The notes under the pieces: model-generated
Told to the model about the DNA's origin: nothing
What the model saw: the letters and a program-made list of their open reading frames with translations, nothing else
Database searches by the model: none
Part shown: positions 1-11,493 of the stretch, piece by piece
Position numbering within the stretch: position 1 is the stretch's first letter
Layout of the letters: every line of letters begins with the position of its first letter
NCBI GenBank assembly: GCA_037893225.1
Contig: JAZGUH010000056.1
Coordinates: 2,232,001-2,296,000 of the forward strand
Origin: Hippasteria phrygiana
Taxonomy: Eukaryota; Echinodermata; Asteroidea; Valvatida; Goniasteridae
DNA length: 64,000 bases
Reading direction: 5' to 3'
Made by a program: the position numbers and the translations under genes

Positions 1-280
1 AAAAGAACCGGAGGGAACTCAACGTTTCGGACAGTATGCTGCCCGTCGTCAGGAGAATGTGTCAGAGATTGATTACATGGTGCTACCGCAAACCTGTTAT
101 TCAATCTATTGCCCTTTCGCCATGCAAACCTTCAAATATCAGTTTACAATGAAGTTACGATTTTAGATTTTGTAATAAGTACACAACACACAAATTGCAA
201 TTAAGTTCATAAGACAGACATCACTCGTAGGGTCATTATTGGTTTCCCAAATATAGAACCACACACTCTTTCCCTTAAGC
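1..280. other. unassigned DNA at the window start
   Basis: No gene is seen. The first 60 bases hold an imperfect hairpin (GGACAGTATGC followed by GTCGTCAGG) of a kind found near the ends of some retroelements. I cannot assign it to a family. Confidence 0.3.
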
Positions 281-1108
281 TGGAGTCACACATTCCCGAT
301 TTTTACTGCCGTCCTCGATAGGACCATTCCCGATTAAAATTTGTCAAAAGTCTGATCAAGATCGTTAGATTCGTGGCGGGAAATTCGAAAATTTGGAGAA
401 ACATTTATTTAATCACGACAACAATCAGATATTGTTCAGGAAGCGTCCCGATTCAGCCGTTTCCAGCCGATTTCGTCCCGATTCTCCCGTTCTCAATACG
501 AATCTGAACCGATTTGTATCTTTCGAACGGTAACAAACGACCGAATCTGTCCCGACAGCGTCCCGATTCTCCCGAATGCGATCCGACCGAGATCGGACAG
601 TGACACGACAGTGAGCCGATGTTGCCGGAAGCGACCCGACAGAAAATCGTTAGTCGCGTGGATGCAATCTGTACTCAATCGGCAATAACGGCAATGAAAC
701 ATTTCTCCAAATCATTCCCGTTCATCACGACAGCGTCCCAATCCACAGGACACCATCCAGACACCGTCCAGACAACACAGGACATTGTCACGATTTTGAT
801 CCGATATAGCAGAATCTGTCACGAAATAGTCACGATTGTAATCCGACTAGACAAAATCGGCTGAGTTTCCCGACAACGACGGGAGGCACCTAACTGTCGG
901 GAGTGCTTGGCCGACCTCTCAGGACCTTTCCCGATCCGCAGGACTCTGTAGGACTCTGTTAGGACTCTGTTACGAACGTATACGACTGCGTTCAGACAAT
1001 GATAGGACATTCCAGATCATTGAGGATTGTAATCCGACTTTTTCACTTTTCGTGTCGTAGCGCTGTCTGATCGCCAACGGGAGCCATAATCGGGACTGTG
1101 TGATCCCC
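281..1108. mobile_element. candidate foldback/MITE-like element with low-complexity core
   Basis: The left end (GGAGTCACACATTCCCGATT) and the reverse complement of the right end (GGATCACACAGTCCCGATTA) match as imperfect terminal inverted repeats. Between them the sequence is unusually rich in variants of TCCCGATT and CGTCCCGATTCTCCCG, with CACGAC and GACAGCGTCC motifs on one strand. The short reading frames here come from this periodicity. I saw no clear target-site duplication, so the borders are approximate. Confidence 0.5.
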
Positions 1109-1682
1109 GCATTAGGCCTACTTCAAAACCACAATAAACATCTTAAATACAGGTCACTCGCACGAGCACGCGTGTACCTGTGCACGGGACGTGTTTTTTA
1201 AGGTCCTGACATAAGAATTTAAAGTGCCTTTGTGTGTATATTATAGCATAGACCATGTGCCCAAATGTGCCCGACGGTATGCGCACGAATCGTGTTTTGC
1301 ATGAATTTGGTTAAGGTGACGTCAAAGGTCACATAATTCAAAGGCGATCTGAACTGCAACATACCTCCTAAACCGAATTTTATGCAAAGCACGATGCGTG
1401 CGCATATCGCCGGGCACATTCCAATATAGACTAATCCGGCGACCAAAATTAGAAGCATTTACTGCGGTAGCACCACGCTCGCGTGCGTATTTTACGCACG
1501 CGCTCGATGCAGCTTCGACCAACTTACCAAAATGCGCACGCGACTGAAATAAAAAAAACGCGGGAAACCTGCACGCGAGCGTGGCCCCAGAGCGAAAATG
1601 GCTTCTAATGTTGTTCACCGAAGTCCCGTGTAGATATAAACACGTGACGTCAGAGGGCAAATCGTCTATTGAACGAACAATC
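1109..1682. other. unassigned intergenic DNA
   Basis: I see no supported gene. Short frames on the minus strand have no recognisable domain. Two TGACGT motifs (near 1317 and 1645) are present but are not enough to call a regulatory site. Confidence 0.3.
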
Positions 1683-1687
1683 GATCG

Positions 1688-1814
1688 ATTAGATTAGATT
1701 AGATTAGATTAGATTAGATTAGATTAGATTAGATTAGATTAGATTAGATTAGATTAGATTAGATTAGATTAGATTAGATTAGATTAGATTAGATTAGATT
1801 AGATTAGATTAGAT
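1688..1814. repeat. (GATTA)n pentanucleotide microsatellite
   Basis: About 25 nearly uninterrupted copies of the 5-bp unit GATTA run through this stretch. The perfect periodicity suggests a young, length-variable array. Confidence 0.97.
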
Positions 1815-2011
1815 TATTAAAGAAAACAGGTACAAATAATCATAACAATTATTACCCAAATGTCAAAATTGGTGCGTCCGCGGCCCGATACTGCATGTAC
1901 TTTACCACTATACATGTAGAACATAATTAATTTCTGTTTTTCCCCTTTATAAAGTTACACATTTATAATTTTAGTAATTATTATAACACTAAACCAACAA
2001 CCCACCCATAC

Positions 2012-2365
2012 AAGTGTGTAAATACCGGCAATCGCGGACCTCCTATTGTCCCTCTTTTGTTTGTACTTCAACTTCTTCGGAAGGCCTCCCATATGTTTTG
2101 TACACGATTTTCAATCGTGGACGTTCGGTCAAACGTGGACCCTTTGTCTACGCCCTAACCCTTTTGTCCCTAGTCCACGATTGCCGGTATTTACAAAGGC
2201 ACACGTGTCACCCAACTTTGTAAACACCTTCAATTGGGGACATCTATTGTCTTCCCATTGTTCATATTTTGGCAAGGACCCACATTGGTTTTGTACACGG
2301 TTTTAATCGGGGACCTTTCTCAACCGGGGACCCCATTGTCCTCTATTGTTAGAGGTCCCCAATTG
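2012..2365. repeat. inverted-repeat element and related GGACC-rich repeat
   Basis: AAATACCGGCAATCGCGGAC near 2020 is mirrored by GTCCACGATTGCCGGTATTT near 2173-2192, giving a foldback of about 180 bp. The next 160 bp (to about 2365) repeats similar GGGGACC and GTACACG motifs and is probably a related second unit. There is no credible coding content. Confidence 0.55.
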
Positions 2366-3240
2366 GAATACAAAAACAAAACCACTCACCTACTAGCTTT
2401 AAAAAAACGACCGAATAAGAACAAAAAAACCTCTGTTAAAGACAGCTGACAGTATTCCTGAAAGGCATTTAATTAAAAATAATAAAAACAGGAGAATCGC
2501 AAGCAAAATTGTAAGTTTCTTCGCACTACATTGAACTCGTGGGTGTAACCCCAAGCCTCGCTTACAGTCATTATGGAGTATATTGGAATCACAGGAAGCC
2601 CGATTTGAACACATTTAATGAATTATAATATCTACGCTTTGCCTTCGTGCATTCGAGGGGTAGGTTTTTGCATATGATAGCTCCTTAAGTGCGCCCGTAG
2701 AATTTACATAATTCCCTGTGAGCTGTGTGCTCGCCAGACGGAAAAGCACTTACGGGCTCGGAAATATGATACAAAGTCTTGCGGTATATCCTTAGGGACA
2801 GGATTCTAAGCATACAATGTAGCAAGAAAATATAATATAAACATATTTGACGATTTTAGTGTAATAATTTATGAATAACAAACAAATATCTATTTTGACG
2901 CTTACAGCGTTGTGTGAATATTTATATGTTCACAGGAATATCCGGTGTACTAAATCAGTGACGCATTCGTGTGGGTACGGGAAGAGGCTGCATGTCAGTT
3001 TGTTACTAATTTTCTAACGCTTTATGGTCATGCAAAGTGCAAAATAGTATGCATATTTCGGAAATATGCGAACTAAAATGGAGCCACGAACCTCCGAAAG
3101 AGTTCTACGTGTTCAATGGCTAAACACTATCCGTCAATACGATAAACATGTTTAGTGTGTAAACGTGTTTACAAACTGATAGCAATATGTGTTTAGAAAA
3201 GTGTGTAATTGCTAAACACTGTTTTTACAGTGTACTTGTT
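2366..3240. other. unassigned AT-rich DNA
   Basis: No gene seen. Near 3120-3235 the motif GCTAAACACT recurs and ends in the palindrome ACACTGTTTTTACAGTGT, probably the end of a small decayed DNA element. Confidence 0.3.
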
Positions 3241-3242
3241 AT

Positions 3243-3431
3243 ACCTCGGGACCTGACCCCCAACTTTGTTTGACAAAATAGGTTCTAGAACAAAAACTAC
3301 ATAACCGAATCGGGAGATCTTGGTATCATTTTTCTTTTAACAAAATTACCCATGCATTGGTATAGGTTGTTTAAGTATCAGGATAGCAGAAGTATGCCGT
3401 TCCGTTCTTTTTGTTTTTTTTTACCACCCTG
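3243..3431. mobile_element. half of a mariner-type foldback element
   Basis: This stretch aligns along its length with the right half of the element at 9083-9468: the shared order is GACC(C/T)GACC, ACAAAAT, CAAAAACTAC, ACCGAAT(C/T)GGGAG, TTTTTCTT, and the terminal CCACCCTG followed by TA. The left arm is absent, so this is a solo half. Confidence 0.75.
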
Positions 3432-3885
3432 TATAGGGGATGTACCAGAAAGGTTAGAATGTCAGCTTTCATATGACACCTTATGTGATGTAATCCAACC
3501 AGGCATTTTTCATTTCTTTTCATTCATTTCTTTTTATTTTTCTCAAATCGTGGCCCGAGGGCCAAATTCCAAAAGACAATTCCATTAAAAATAATAATTT
3601 TTAAAAGCAATTAAAACGTACATAATACTAAAAATATCACATAGATAAAAAGACGGGTAATACAAAAAATTTTACGAAAACAAACACCACATAACCAAGG
3701 AACAGGAACAATTCAACAAAGGGGGACAACATGCACCAAAATACAAAATTACACACAATAAAATCACACACAGCCGGCATTTAAAATGTTTATAAAGTAA
3801 GGGATGGGACTGTGTTGAAAGCGCTTGGTTCTAATAGTGAGTTGAGTTATTTGGTTACTGTTCCTTAGGTTCCTATAATAAATTG

Positions 3886-4161
3886 CTATCCTCGTAGGGG
3901 GAGCAAGTGAGTTGTTCTTGAATTAATGCCAAGTGCATTAGCAAATTTTATGCAATGCCCTACTCTTCTTCTATCTAGTGTATCTAAATGACATAGGTTG
4001 AGCACGTCTAAGTATGAAGTGTACTGGTTCCCCATGATGGTCCTGTAAGCTCGTTTCTGTATCCTTTCAAGATCATCAGTTTGCTTTTTTGTTAAACTAG
4101 AATGCCATATCACATCTGCGTACTCAGCCATTGGTCTGACATAACTATTGTAAACAACCAA
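3886..4161 (-). pseudogene. LINE polyprotein C-terminal fragment
   Basis: The motif order YVRPMAEYADVIW, LERIQKRAYRTIMG and CHLDTLDRRR is typical of the region after the reverse-transcriptase domain in Jockey/CR1-type LINEs. The open stretch ends at a stop near 3886, before a non-coding tail of about 350 bp. Confidence 0.8.
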
Positions 4162-4622
4162 AAGTTCCTCGTGATCAAAACCAAATGAAGAGGCGTTTGT
4201 TCGCTTGTTTTATCATGTGATCAACTTGGGCCTCCCACTTAAGATCTGCTTGAAACCAGAGGCCAAGAACCTTGGCTTTGTTGACATACTGAAACTTTTC
4301 AGAACCGATGAACAGTTCAGTACGAATTGGGACAGATTTACTAAAACACACTTCAAGAACCTGGCATTCAGATGGGTTTAATTTCAGGTGATTATGTTTT
4401 GCCCAATGTGTAAATTCATCAAAATAATTTTGTAAACTGTCATGGTCATTTCATCGATTTTCCTATTTTCAGCAAAGGTAAGATCATCGACATATTTCCA
4501 GTATACGGAATTAGCACTCAGAGCGGCGTCATTAATAATAATTTGGAAACCTACAGGCCCTAATTTAGTGCCTTAATTGAGGGACACCTGCATTCAGAAT
4601 AACATAATCCGAAATACAATTG

Positions 4623-4847
4623 TTAAGCCTGACGGTTATGAAGAAAGTTGCAAATCCAAGGAACGATACTACGACGCACTCCAATTTGAAGAATTTTGTT
4701 CATAAGCACAGTGTGGTCGACAAGATCAAAGGCTTTAGATAAATCAGTTAAAACAATCGTTCCCACGTTGCAACTTTCCTCAGCACCCTGATGAAGATAA
4801 CGAAGCAGACTGATCAGATAAAGTGGAAACTCCAGGAACATTACCAA
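4623..4847 (-). pseudogene. LINE reverse-transcriptase fragment (palm)
   Basis: LTDLSKAFDLVDHTVLMNKI is the reverse-transcriptase block carrying the first catalytic aspartate (D in LTDLSKAFD), followed by WICNFLHNRQ, the next conserved block. The frame then breaks and the YADD block was not found intact. It is part of the LINE relic spanning 3515-6545. Confidence 0.85.
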
Positions 4848-6036
4848 AATTGCCTCTTATCAATACAATGACCGATATCATTATTTATCCAGCCACAGAT
4901 GAAACTCTCAGCTATACCTTCGCAAAAATGGATGTGAGTGAAATAGGTCGCAGTTTGTCTTGCGAAGGAGGATTCTGCTTCGGTACTGGTACAACAATGG
5001 CCCTTTTCCACTGAACAGGGACAACCTCATCATTAAAGGAGCAATTGAGAATATTTGTCAATGGCACCGTGAGCTCGTAGGCAAATTCCTTTATAAGCTT
5101 AGCGGGTACACCATCTGGACCAGTAGCCTTACTAGAATTGGCCTTCCTAAGCTCAAAGTAGACATTCCAAAGGTAGAGATGGGGGGGGGGGGAGACTGGT
5201 TTTTCAGCTGGTAGGTATGCAGGGAGCTTTTAGACAAATCAATTGGCTGTAAATGGTCTGAGATTTTAGCAAACATATTATTGATTGCATCTGCCTTGCC
5301 TTATGCATCCTTGCCACCAACGCCTGGAACATCCAACTTAAGCCCAGAGTTATTCAAGTTAGTAACTTTTTTAATTTGCTGATACCACCTGCGTTGATCC
5401 GTATTCTGTATATTTCTAATCCTATTAACGTGATATGAAATTTCTCTTTTAATCTTGTTTCTCAACTTACGCCAAACATTGTGCTGAGATGAATGGAAAG
5501 CTGTTTGACGATCAGAAATCATTTTCTTTATCAGTGGAGTGATCCAAGGTTTGTCATTAGTGTGGACAATCAAAGCATGAGGGAAAAAATATTTATTCCA
5601 TGTTGCAGAATCCCATAAAAAGTGTCAACTTTACTTTGAACATCAGAGCACTCCGTGACCTCATGCCAATCTAAACCCTGTATCCATGAACCGAATGATC
5701 GAATTCCAGACTCATGCATAGGACGCGTGATCAAAGTTCTGGATATATGCTTAGCGGAAGCTGTTCTAAAGCTTTGGTCGCCAAATAATTCCGACATGGT
5801 CGCTATGGCCAATTGGAGAAATGGCAAAAGGACAATTATAGTGATCATTTATATTTCCACCCGAGAGCAATAGATCAAGCGTTGCTTCAGCACGAGTCTG
5901 AAACTCGACAGTTGGTGTACATCATTACCTCTGAGAATAGATTGTATATTCATGCGGTTAAAATCACCTAAGATCAAAATGACAATATCCGGATACAAAG
6001 TTCGTAAACGGTAAATACTGTTCAACAGATGCTCCG

Positions 6037-6519
6037 TTAATTGAGTTTGGTGCATGAGGAGAGTTCGTTGTTATATACACGGCACAAACAGCAACTGCCG
6101 AGACAGATCGTTGGAGGCGTTTGAGTCTTGACCCACACAAATTCCAACTCGTTTGGTACATCAATAATATCCAGTTTGGCTGATGACATGTCGTTGTTGA
6201 CATAGATGGCGAGTCCCCCTCCACGTTGATCTTCCCGACATTTGGAGTAGAGGTTGTAGTTGGATATTTGAATTTGATTCTCAGGGATATCTCTGGAGAA
6301 GCACGATTCAGTTATTACCCCGACAACAACTTTGTTTTGTTGGAAGACTACTGCTGCTTCGTCAAGTTTATTGACAAGGGATTGAGCGTTTGTCAAATAG
6401 ACAACAGGGAGATCAGAACGAGAGGGTACACTCTGGTGCTGTTCTGGGTCATCATCAGATCGACGTGCAAGAGACACATCTGAGCAAGCTGGGATATCAG
6501 TCAGTGTTCTAGGTCTCAA
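6037..6519 (-). pseudogene. LINE endonuclease domain fragment
   Basis: This 160-codon open stretch begins with a variable leader and then shows the order expected of the exonuclease-endonuclease-phosphatase fold of non-LTR elements: TNAQSLVNKLDE, VITESCF, YNLYSKCREDQRGGGLAIYV, ELEFVWV. In the full protein this domain nicks target DNA. The fragment stops before the C-terminal catalytic SDH motif, and the following frames are broken, so it is inactive. It belongs with the reverse-transcriptase pieces at lower coordinates. Confidence 0.8.
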
Positions 6520-6545
6520 ATTCGGCGATATTGAGGTGCGATACG

Positions 6546-7930
6546 TCGTGATAGTCTCACAGTGTTTTCCCTATGCATATGAGCACCACTTCGTGCTCAT
6601 TATGACATTATGGGCACTTTACTAAGACGGGTGCAAATGCTGTTTTGGACACTTTAAGTTTTGGACCATTGAGATTGGGCATCACTGTGAAGATATTGTG
6701 TAATCTCTTTTTTATATTTCTTCCACAAATTCCTGTTTAAGCTTGGATAGGCACTTCAGATGTGAAGATGATGCAGTTAACGGCCTTTTGAATACTCTTT
6801 GCTCTTGCCTACCCACCTGACACAGAATTTGTGGGGGAAAAATTGAAAAAGATATATAATTACATAATATCAGGTACAGCTAGTGACATGGTCATTTTTG
6901 TTAGGACACAGTGCTTAATTTACACGCTTTCGCTTATAACCTTGGTGCTTGGAATCGATGGGCATGTGTCAACTTGAACTCTTGATATTCTTGGTGGACA
7001 AAGTTGCTGGCATGCATGCAGGACTATGTACTTCGAGGGTGTCTTTTGGCGGGAAAAGCTGTGCATATTCATGTCATTGATTGGCTATCCCAGTGCAGTC
7101 AAGTGTACCATCGATCGCAACAAGTTGGGGATTTCTTCTGACTGTTACCCTACCTCTTAATTGCGCCGTAGGATTGTGACTTGACGCCCGTTGAGCGATG
7201 CAATCAATTATCATCACCTGAAGACACGTTGGAAGTTCCACGGGGTTCCATGCTGTGCCATGCAGAAGAAAATACGGGGAATTGGAAATCGTGACGTCAA
7301 CACGCTGATCGCCGCGAACCCCTTGGATGTGATGTTCCATTTAAAGTGAACAGGGGGATTATGACGACATGATTTCAGCAATGGGCTAAATTCTCACCCA
7401 ACTCTGTACAAAATCACGTCTGGGGCTCTCGCCCTGACGTTGTGACTTCTGGGTTTAACAATTTAAACCTCGGTGTGATTTTGGGCTCTGGATGTGATCG
7501 TTGTCAAATTCACAGCAGATTCTGCCTATTAAATCCATTTGTCAATTTTGAATAGAAAATCGCATCCAAGGGTTCCACAGTTTGAGTGTAAAGGCGTAAT
7601 GTGATTGGAAAGTAGACTGGATTCCCACCACTAAATATTCCAGCACACTGTATCCCTTTAACAAGATCATGCATCCTGCCTTATATACATGAGCACAATC
7701 CATCGTGAGCTGCCTTCCTGGATGAATAGTATTCCCGCACTCTGACTGCATCCTTCGAGTAAATCTGGCCAAGATTTGGCAAAACACCATTCTACCCGCA
7801 AAATAGTTTTGGGCACGGAAATAGGTCACATCGATGAGCGACGTCAGATGCTAAGTAAAGACGGGCCAACTCGGTCACTGTCATATGATCAACAGAGGGC
7901 GCTACAAGGGGGCATGTCTGCCTTTGTGTT
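6546..7930. other. unassigned intergenic DNA
   Basis: No supported gene. Two minus-strand open stretches (7340-7074 and 7829-7542) have no recognisable domain. A small hairpin (GAGCAC...GTGCTC) lies near 6580-6600. Confidence 0.3.
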
Positions 7931-8104
7931 AACGGTGTAGCGTGAAATTAATTTTGTCACCATGAAATACTGTATGATTAAACATGCTTAAGTGATCGAT
8001 GAATTTATTATTGGGAGAGTGGCCGGTCACGTGAGAGGGTTTAACAAATAATAGGGTAAAGGAGTCGGATATTCATGGGAGTCGGATATTCATATGACAA
8101 CGGC
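7931..8104 (+). mobile_element. MITE family A, copy 1
   Basis: This is one of three copies (with 23899-24056 and 41088-41253) sharing the order ACGGTGTAGCGTGAA, CAC(C/T)ATGAAATAC, GTGGCCGGTCACGTGAG, CAATAATAGGG, GGAGTC(G/C)GAT, TCATATGACAA. The ends are short inverted repeats (GCCGTTGT). It is a short non-autonomous DNA element with no coding capacity. Confidence 0.8.
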
Positions 8105-8274
8105 ATCCAAAAGATAATACAACCCCAAAAATGTTTTGGCAGAAGAGCTATGAGTTGACTCTTTATAATTGCAGCTCACGTTTCTGGACAAGCCACTTTT
8201 GGAAGAACATCATATGTGGCTGTAACCATAACTAATACATAAAACAATTGATTGAATAAAGAAATTCAAAGTGA

Positions 8275-8325
8275 AAAAAGAAAACTTGCAGGAGTGTGAT
8301 TTGAACCTGCGACCTCCGGAACATG
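8275..8325 (-). repeat. tRNA-derived SINE fragment
   Basis: On the minus strand this reads as the 3' half of a tRNA-like promoter (imperfect B box in GGTTCAAATC, then CCTGCAAG). It matches the head of the SINE copies at 16521 and 32729 (shared GAACCTGCGACCTCCGGAA) but lacks the SINE body. Confidence 0.55.
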
Positions 8326-8499
8326 ATTTAAATCGATCAAGATATGACTAAACGCATTCCACTTCTTAGTGACGGAGTCATTGCATGCTTTTTGCTCGGT
8401 ATATTTTGGTATGTGTATAGTTGGACCAAACATGTACGAAAGAACTGTAGTTGATAAAGGAGCCTGAGTTAAAGAATTCTGAGCCAAACAAAACCTGAT

Positions 8500-9082
8500 A
8501 TTTGTAATTGAAACAGATAAATCTCAACATACAGGAAAAGTACTGTTAAATCTATAGATAATTATTCCGCAAGGGTGTCTTCATCTCTGCAAACAATTAA
8601 GGCAATCAGTACGTATTTAAATAATATAAATTGCTGAATTTCAAATTCTGTCTAGGCCTAAGGAAAAGCAGTGATTTCTGGGAAGCAGTAAATACGCTGT
8701 TGTCACAAAGGAAGGTAATCGGAAGATGCAGAAAACAGCCTTCATCATCCACAGTTGGATGTACATGGTCAGGCTCGGTTCAGCCCAACGGGTTGTTATT
8801 GGTGCGTCCAATATAGACCGAGTCAGGCCGTTCGCACTGGAACAAAACGACTGTTCCATGGGTAGCTTCGTAGACGTAATTGAATTCATTGATAGCATTC
8901 GGAGTGTTATCTGTTATCTAAAAAAGGGGATGCAAACAAATTGCGTGTACCGCAGGCAAATCGGAAGATGGTCTTACCTGTGTAATGGGTTGACTGGGGA
9001 GTGAGGGCAGGTCATGGTATGTAGAGTGCAAAGTCCAATTATGGAGGCAGAGGTAGAGAGATGTGGGCACTATACTGTTATA
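8500..9082. other. unassigned DNA
   Basis: Overlapping short frames on both strands (near 8641-8898 and 8726-9004) have no recognisable domain, and I see no gene. Confidence 0.3.
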
Positions 9083-9468
9083 CAGGGTGGTCAAAAAAAT
9101 GGAACGGCATACTTCCGCTACCTTTAGAGTCCAACCACCTGTACCGATAGATGGAGAATCTTTCTAGAAGAAAAATGATACTAAGACCTCCCGATTCGGT
9201 CCAGTAGTTTTTGCTGCAGAGCCTATTTTGTGAAGCAAAGTCGGGGTTCAGTTGGTTCCGAGATGCTATCATCATCATCCTCTTTTCTGCATGGAACAAA
9301 GTGACCCGACCTTGCTTCACAAAATTGGCTCTGGAGCAAAAACTACTGGACCGAATTGGGAGGTCTTAGTATAATTTTTCTTCTAGAAAGATTCTCCATC
9401 CATCGGTACAGATGGTTTGAATCTAAAGGTAGCGGAAGTATGAAGTTCCGTTTTTTTGGACCACCCTG
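9083..9468. mobile_element. mariner-type foldback MITE with TA target duplication
   Basis: Almost the whole element is an inverted repeat. The left arm starts CAGGGTGGTC and the right arm reads the same on the other strand (CAGGGTGGTCCAAAAAAACG). The arms match for about 165 bp through ACTTCCGCTACCTTTAGA, CTTTCTAGAAG, CGGTCCAGTAGTTTTTGCT and ATTTTGTGAAGCAA(A/G)GTCG, around a short centre. TA flanks both ends, as expected of Tc1/mariner insertion. Confidence 0.9.
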
Positions 9469-9604
9469 TATAGCATTGGCAAACCGTATAGCAGGCAGTG
9501 CAATGTCGAATTCAACACACAACTAAAAAAAACTGAGCTCTAGGTCATCCAAGGATCCTGAGAAAATAGTGAAAAAAATGTGGTTTTGTGCACATTCAAA
9601 TGTT

Positions 9605-9800
9605 CTTAATTCAATTGTTGAAATTGAAATAAGCCATGGTATTTTTTTGGTCTTCGGATAGTTTTCTCGAAGATGACAGCCTTTCAGACGGAAATATTTC
9701 TCAAGAGGATGGGTACTGGTTCCATCTTTATAGACAGTACCGGCTTTCAGATTAAAACTGATCAATTTGTTTTTTGGTCATCACCAAAGCATGCATTATG
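9605..9800 (+). repeat. dispersed repeat D, copy 1
   Basis: Shared with 14140-14310 and the split copy at 54165-54240 plus 54710-54800: TTGAAATTGAAATAAGCCA, TTTTCT(C/T)GAAG(A/T)TGACAGC, CGGCTTTCAGATTAAAACT and the CACCAAAGC region appear in the same order. Its function is unknown. Confidence 0.65.
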
Positions 9801-10074
9801 CACTCTTATGGAGTACTGTTCCCACATCTGGGCTGTGTTGCTTCTGCAACTTATCTTTATCAGATAGAGTACAGAAGCGAATATATATTTTGGTTTGAGA
9901 AGAGTTGGGCTCATCCTTACAATCACTCTCTCACCGGAGATCTGTTGCTACTCTGAGTTTGTTCTACAGATATTTTCATGGTAAATGTTCCACCGGCTTG
10001 TCCAGCTTGGTTCATAGGTGTTTGACTTTGAGCGTGAAGCTCGGCTTTCCGCCTGTTCCCATCAATATACCGTA

Positions 10075-10265
10075 TAGCTGTACTGTACCTGGATGTAGAA
10101 CGAAAAGCTATGCCAATATATAGCTTCTTCCCTCGATTGTCTGATGGTGCATGTTTTCCTTCATCTGACGATATTTCCTGCTTCAAGAGGAATCTTAATT
10201 CCTCCCTCCTGCGTCTTTGATTCTTTTTCTTTTTTGTAGCTTCGTTCCTCAAGTGGCTTTAAGCC
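10075..10265. repeat. dispersed repeat E, copy 1
   Basis: This matches 45735-45930 over about 130 bp or more (shared GGTGCATGTTT(T/C)CCTTCATCT, CTGCTTCAAGAGGAATCT and TTTTTGTAGCT(T/G)CGT). On the minus strand it is mostly open for about 100 lysine- and arginine-rich codons, but the other copy has stops in the matching frame. I treat it as a repeat, not a gene. Confidence 0.55.
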
Positions 10266-11202
10266 TTGTTCGTGCCGAATTTACTAAACATATATAGGCC
10301 TATGAGCAGTAACGGGTTTTTGAGGACCTGAAATTTCCGAAATCTCCCAAGGCTTAACATAATAATTGGACCAAAAAAGGCATATTTTTTTGGAGGGGGC
10401 ATGTTTTTAGGATCTCGCCAGATCATTGCAGACAAAGCACTAGATTTTGTGTTTTAAGTACTCTTCATCGAACGAAGCGGGCAGACTTGCTTTCTTGCTT
10501 ATACTTTGTTGCGGTTACTCATCAAGAGAACTCGTTCCAATGAATATTGTCAAAATGCAAGATTCAATGTGTTAATTATTACCTCACCAACATATACAGG
10601 AAAAATAATTCCCGATTAGCAGTCAGAGAAGTCTTGTCATGGAACTGTCGTCGACTTTTCGACAGAGGCAAGACCTTCCGATCCCCTACGACCTGAGGAA
10701 CCGTGGAATATACGCCTTAGTAACTAGACCATCATTCCGTCTCAGGTCAACCCGAGGCCCGGAGGCCCTCAAGAGCCTGCCCGAGGCCAGTCACGCGGGA
10801 GCCAGGTGCTATCGTGTGTTCTGATTGGATTACCCAGGACCACAGCCTGTTCCATTACTTCATAAAAGGAATATGATTGAGTCCCTAGCCCGGTGATAAT
10901 TTCTACCCAATTTCGTTAGGAGCAATATGTCTCGGCGTTATTTGAAAGACGAATCCGCGGACTAAAAGTGGACAGGGTCATCCATCTTCATCGCTATGGG
11001 AAATTCGTAATAACTACATGTACGTGAGGTTATAATGGCTGTGGACAAAAAAGTAGCCACACGCACTCCTGCCGATAGATCAACAGAAATCATCAATTAT
11101 ATTGGCTGACAGCTAGAAAAAAAAGTTTTGAGATTAATATATAAAATTAACAGCTCTCAGTATGAAATGTGACCGGTTCTTACGAAATGCGAAATGATTC
11201 TC
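10266..11202. other. unassigned DNA
   Basis: No supported gene. A 61-codon plus-strand frame at 10639 lies in a locally GC-rich patch but has no recognisable domain. Confidence 0.3.
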
Positions 11203-11493
11203 AAAGAAGATGTTGATTGCTGAGAAAAAACTGAGGAGTCCCCTTTTGTGTCTAGTGCTAGGTATAAAAGGGGAGTCCGTCTTGTGAGGTCAGATTTGTT
11301 TAATGCCCCCAGCGACGAATCTTAGACTAATTGCAGCAGTGGGCTAGACGGGACTTGATAGAAACAGCTTTCAGAAGTTTATTTTAAATTATTTCATGGC
11401 AAACATAATTACCTGCTTTATTGTAATATACCTTAATCTGCATCAAACTACAAAACGACGCAGATTTTCATCAGCAGCTAGCCAACATCCTCT
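11203..11493. mobile_element. foldback element family F, copy 1
   Basis: The ends are inverted repeats: AAGATGTTGATTGCTGA at the left, and GAGGATGTTGGCTAGCTGCT read from the right end on the other strand. Internal blocks (CCCCTTTTGTGTCTAG, GGGCTAGACGGGACTTGAT, ATTATTTCATGGC, AAAACGACGCAGA) recur in the longer copy at 55983-56613. There is no coding capacity. Confidence 0.75.

Larger units (their letters stand above)
3515..6545 (-). mobile_element. degenerate Jockey/CR1-like non-LTR retrotransposon (LINE)
   Basis: Pieces of one LINE polyprotein appear in the correct order on the minus strand but in different frames: an AP-like endonuclease part (about 6519-6037, with TNAQSLVNKLDE, TESCF and RGGGLAIYVNND), a linker (5573-5301, NDKPWITPLIKKMI), a reverse-transcriptase part (4847-4623, LTDLSKAFDLVDHTVL) and a C-terminal part (4161-3886, RPMAEYADVIWHSSL). 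Stops and frameshifts separate them, and the catalytic YADD region is not intact. A T-rich stretch near 3513-3540 on the plus strand may be the poly-A-like tail. Such elements copy themselves by target-primed reverse transcription; this copy is dead. Confidence 0.85.

Noticed and set aside
1683..1815. Telomere-like repeat
   Set aside because: The unit is GATTA (5 bp), not the TTAGGG-type unit of animals.
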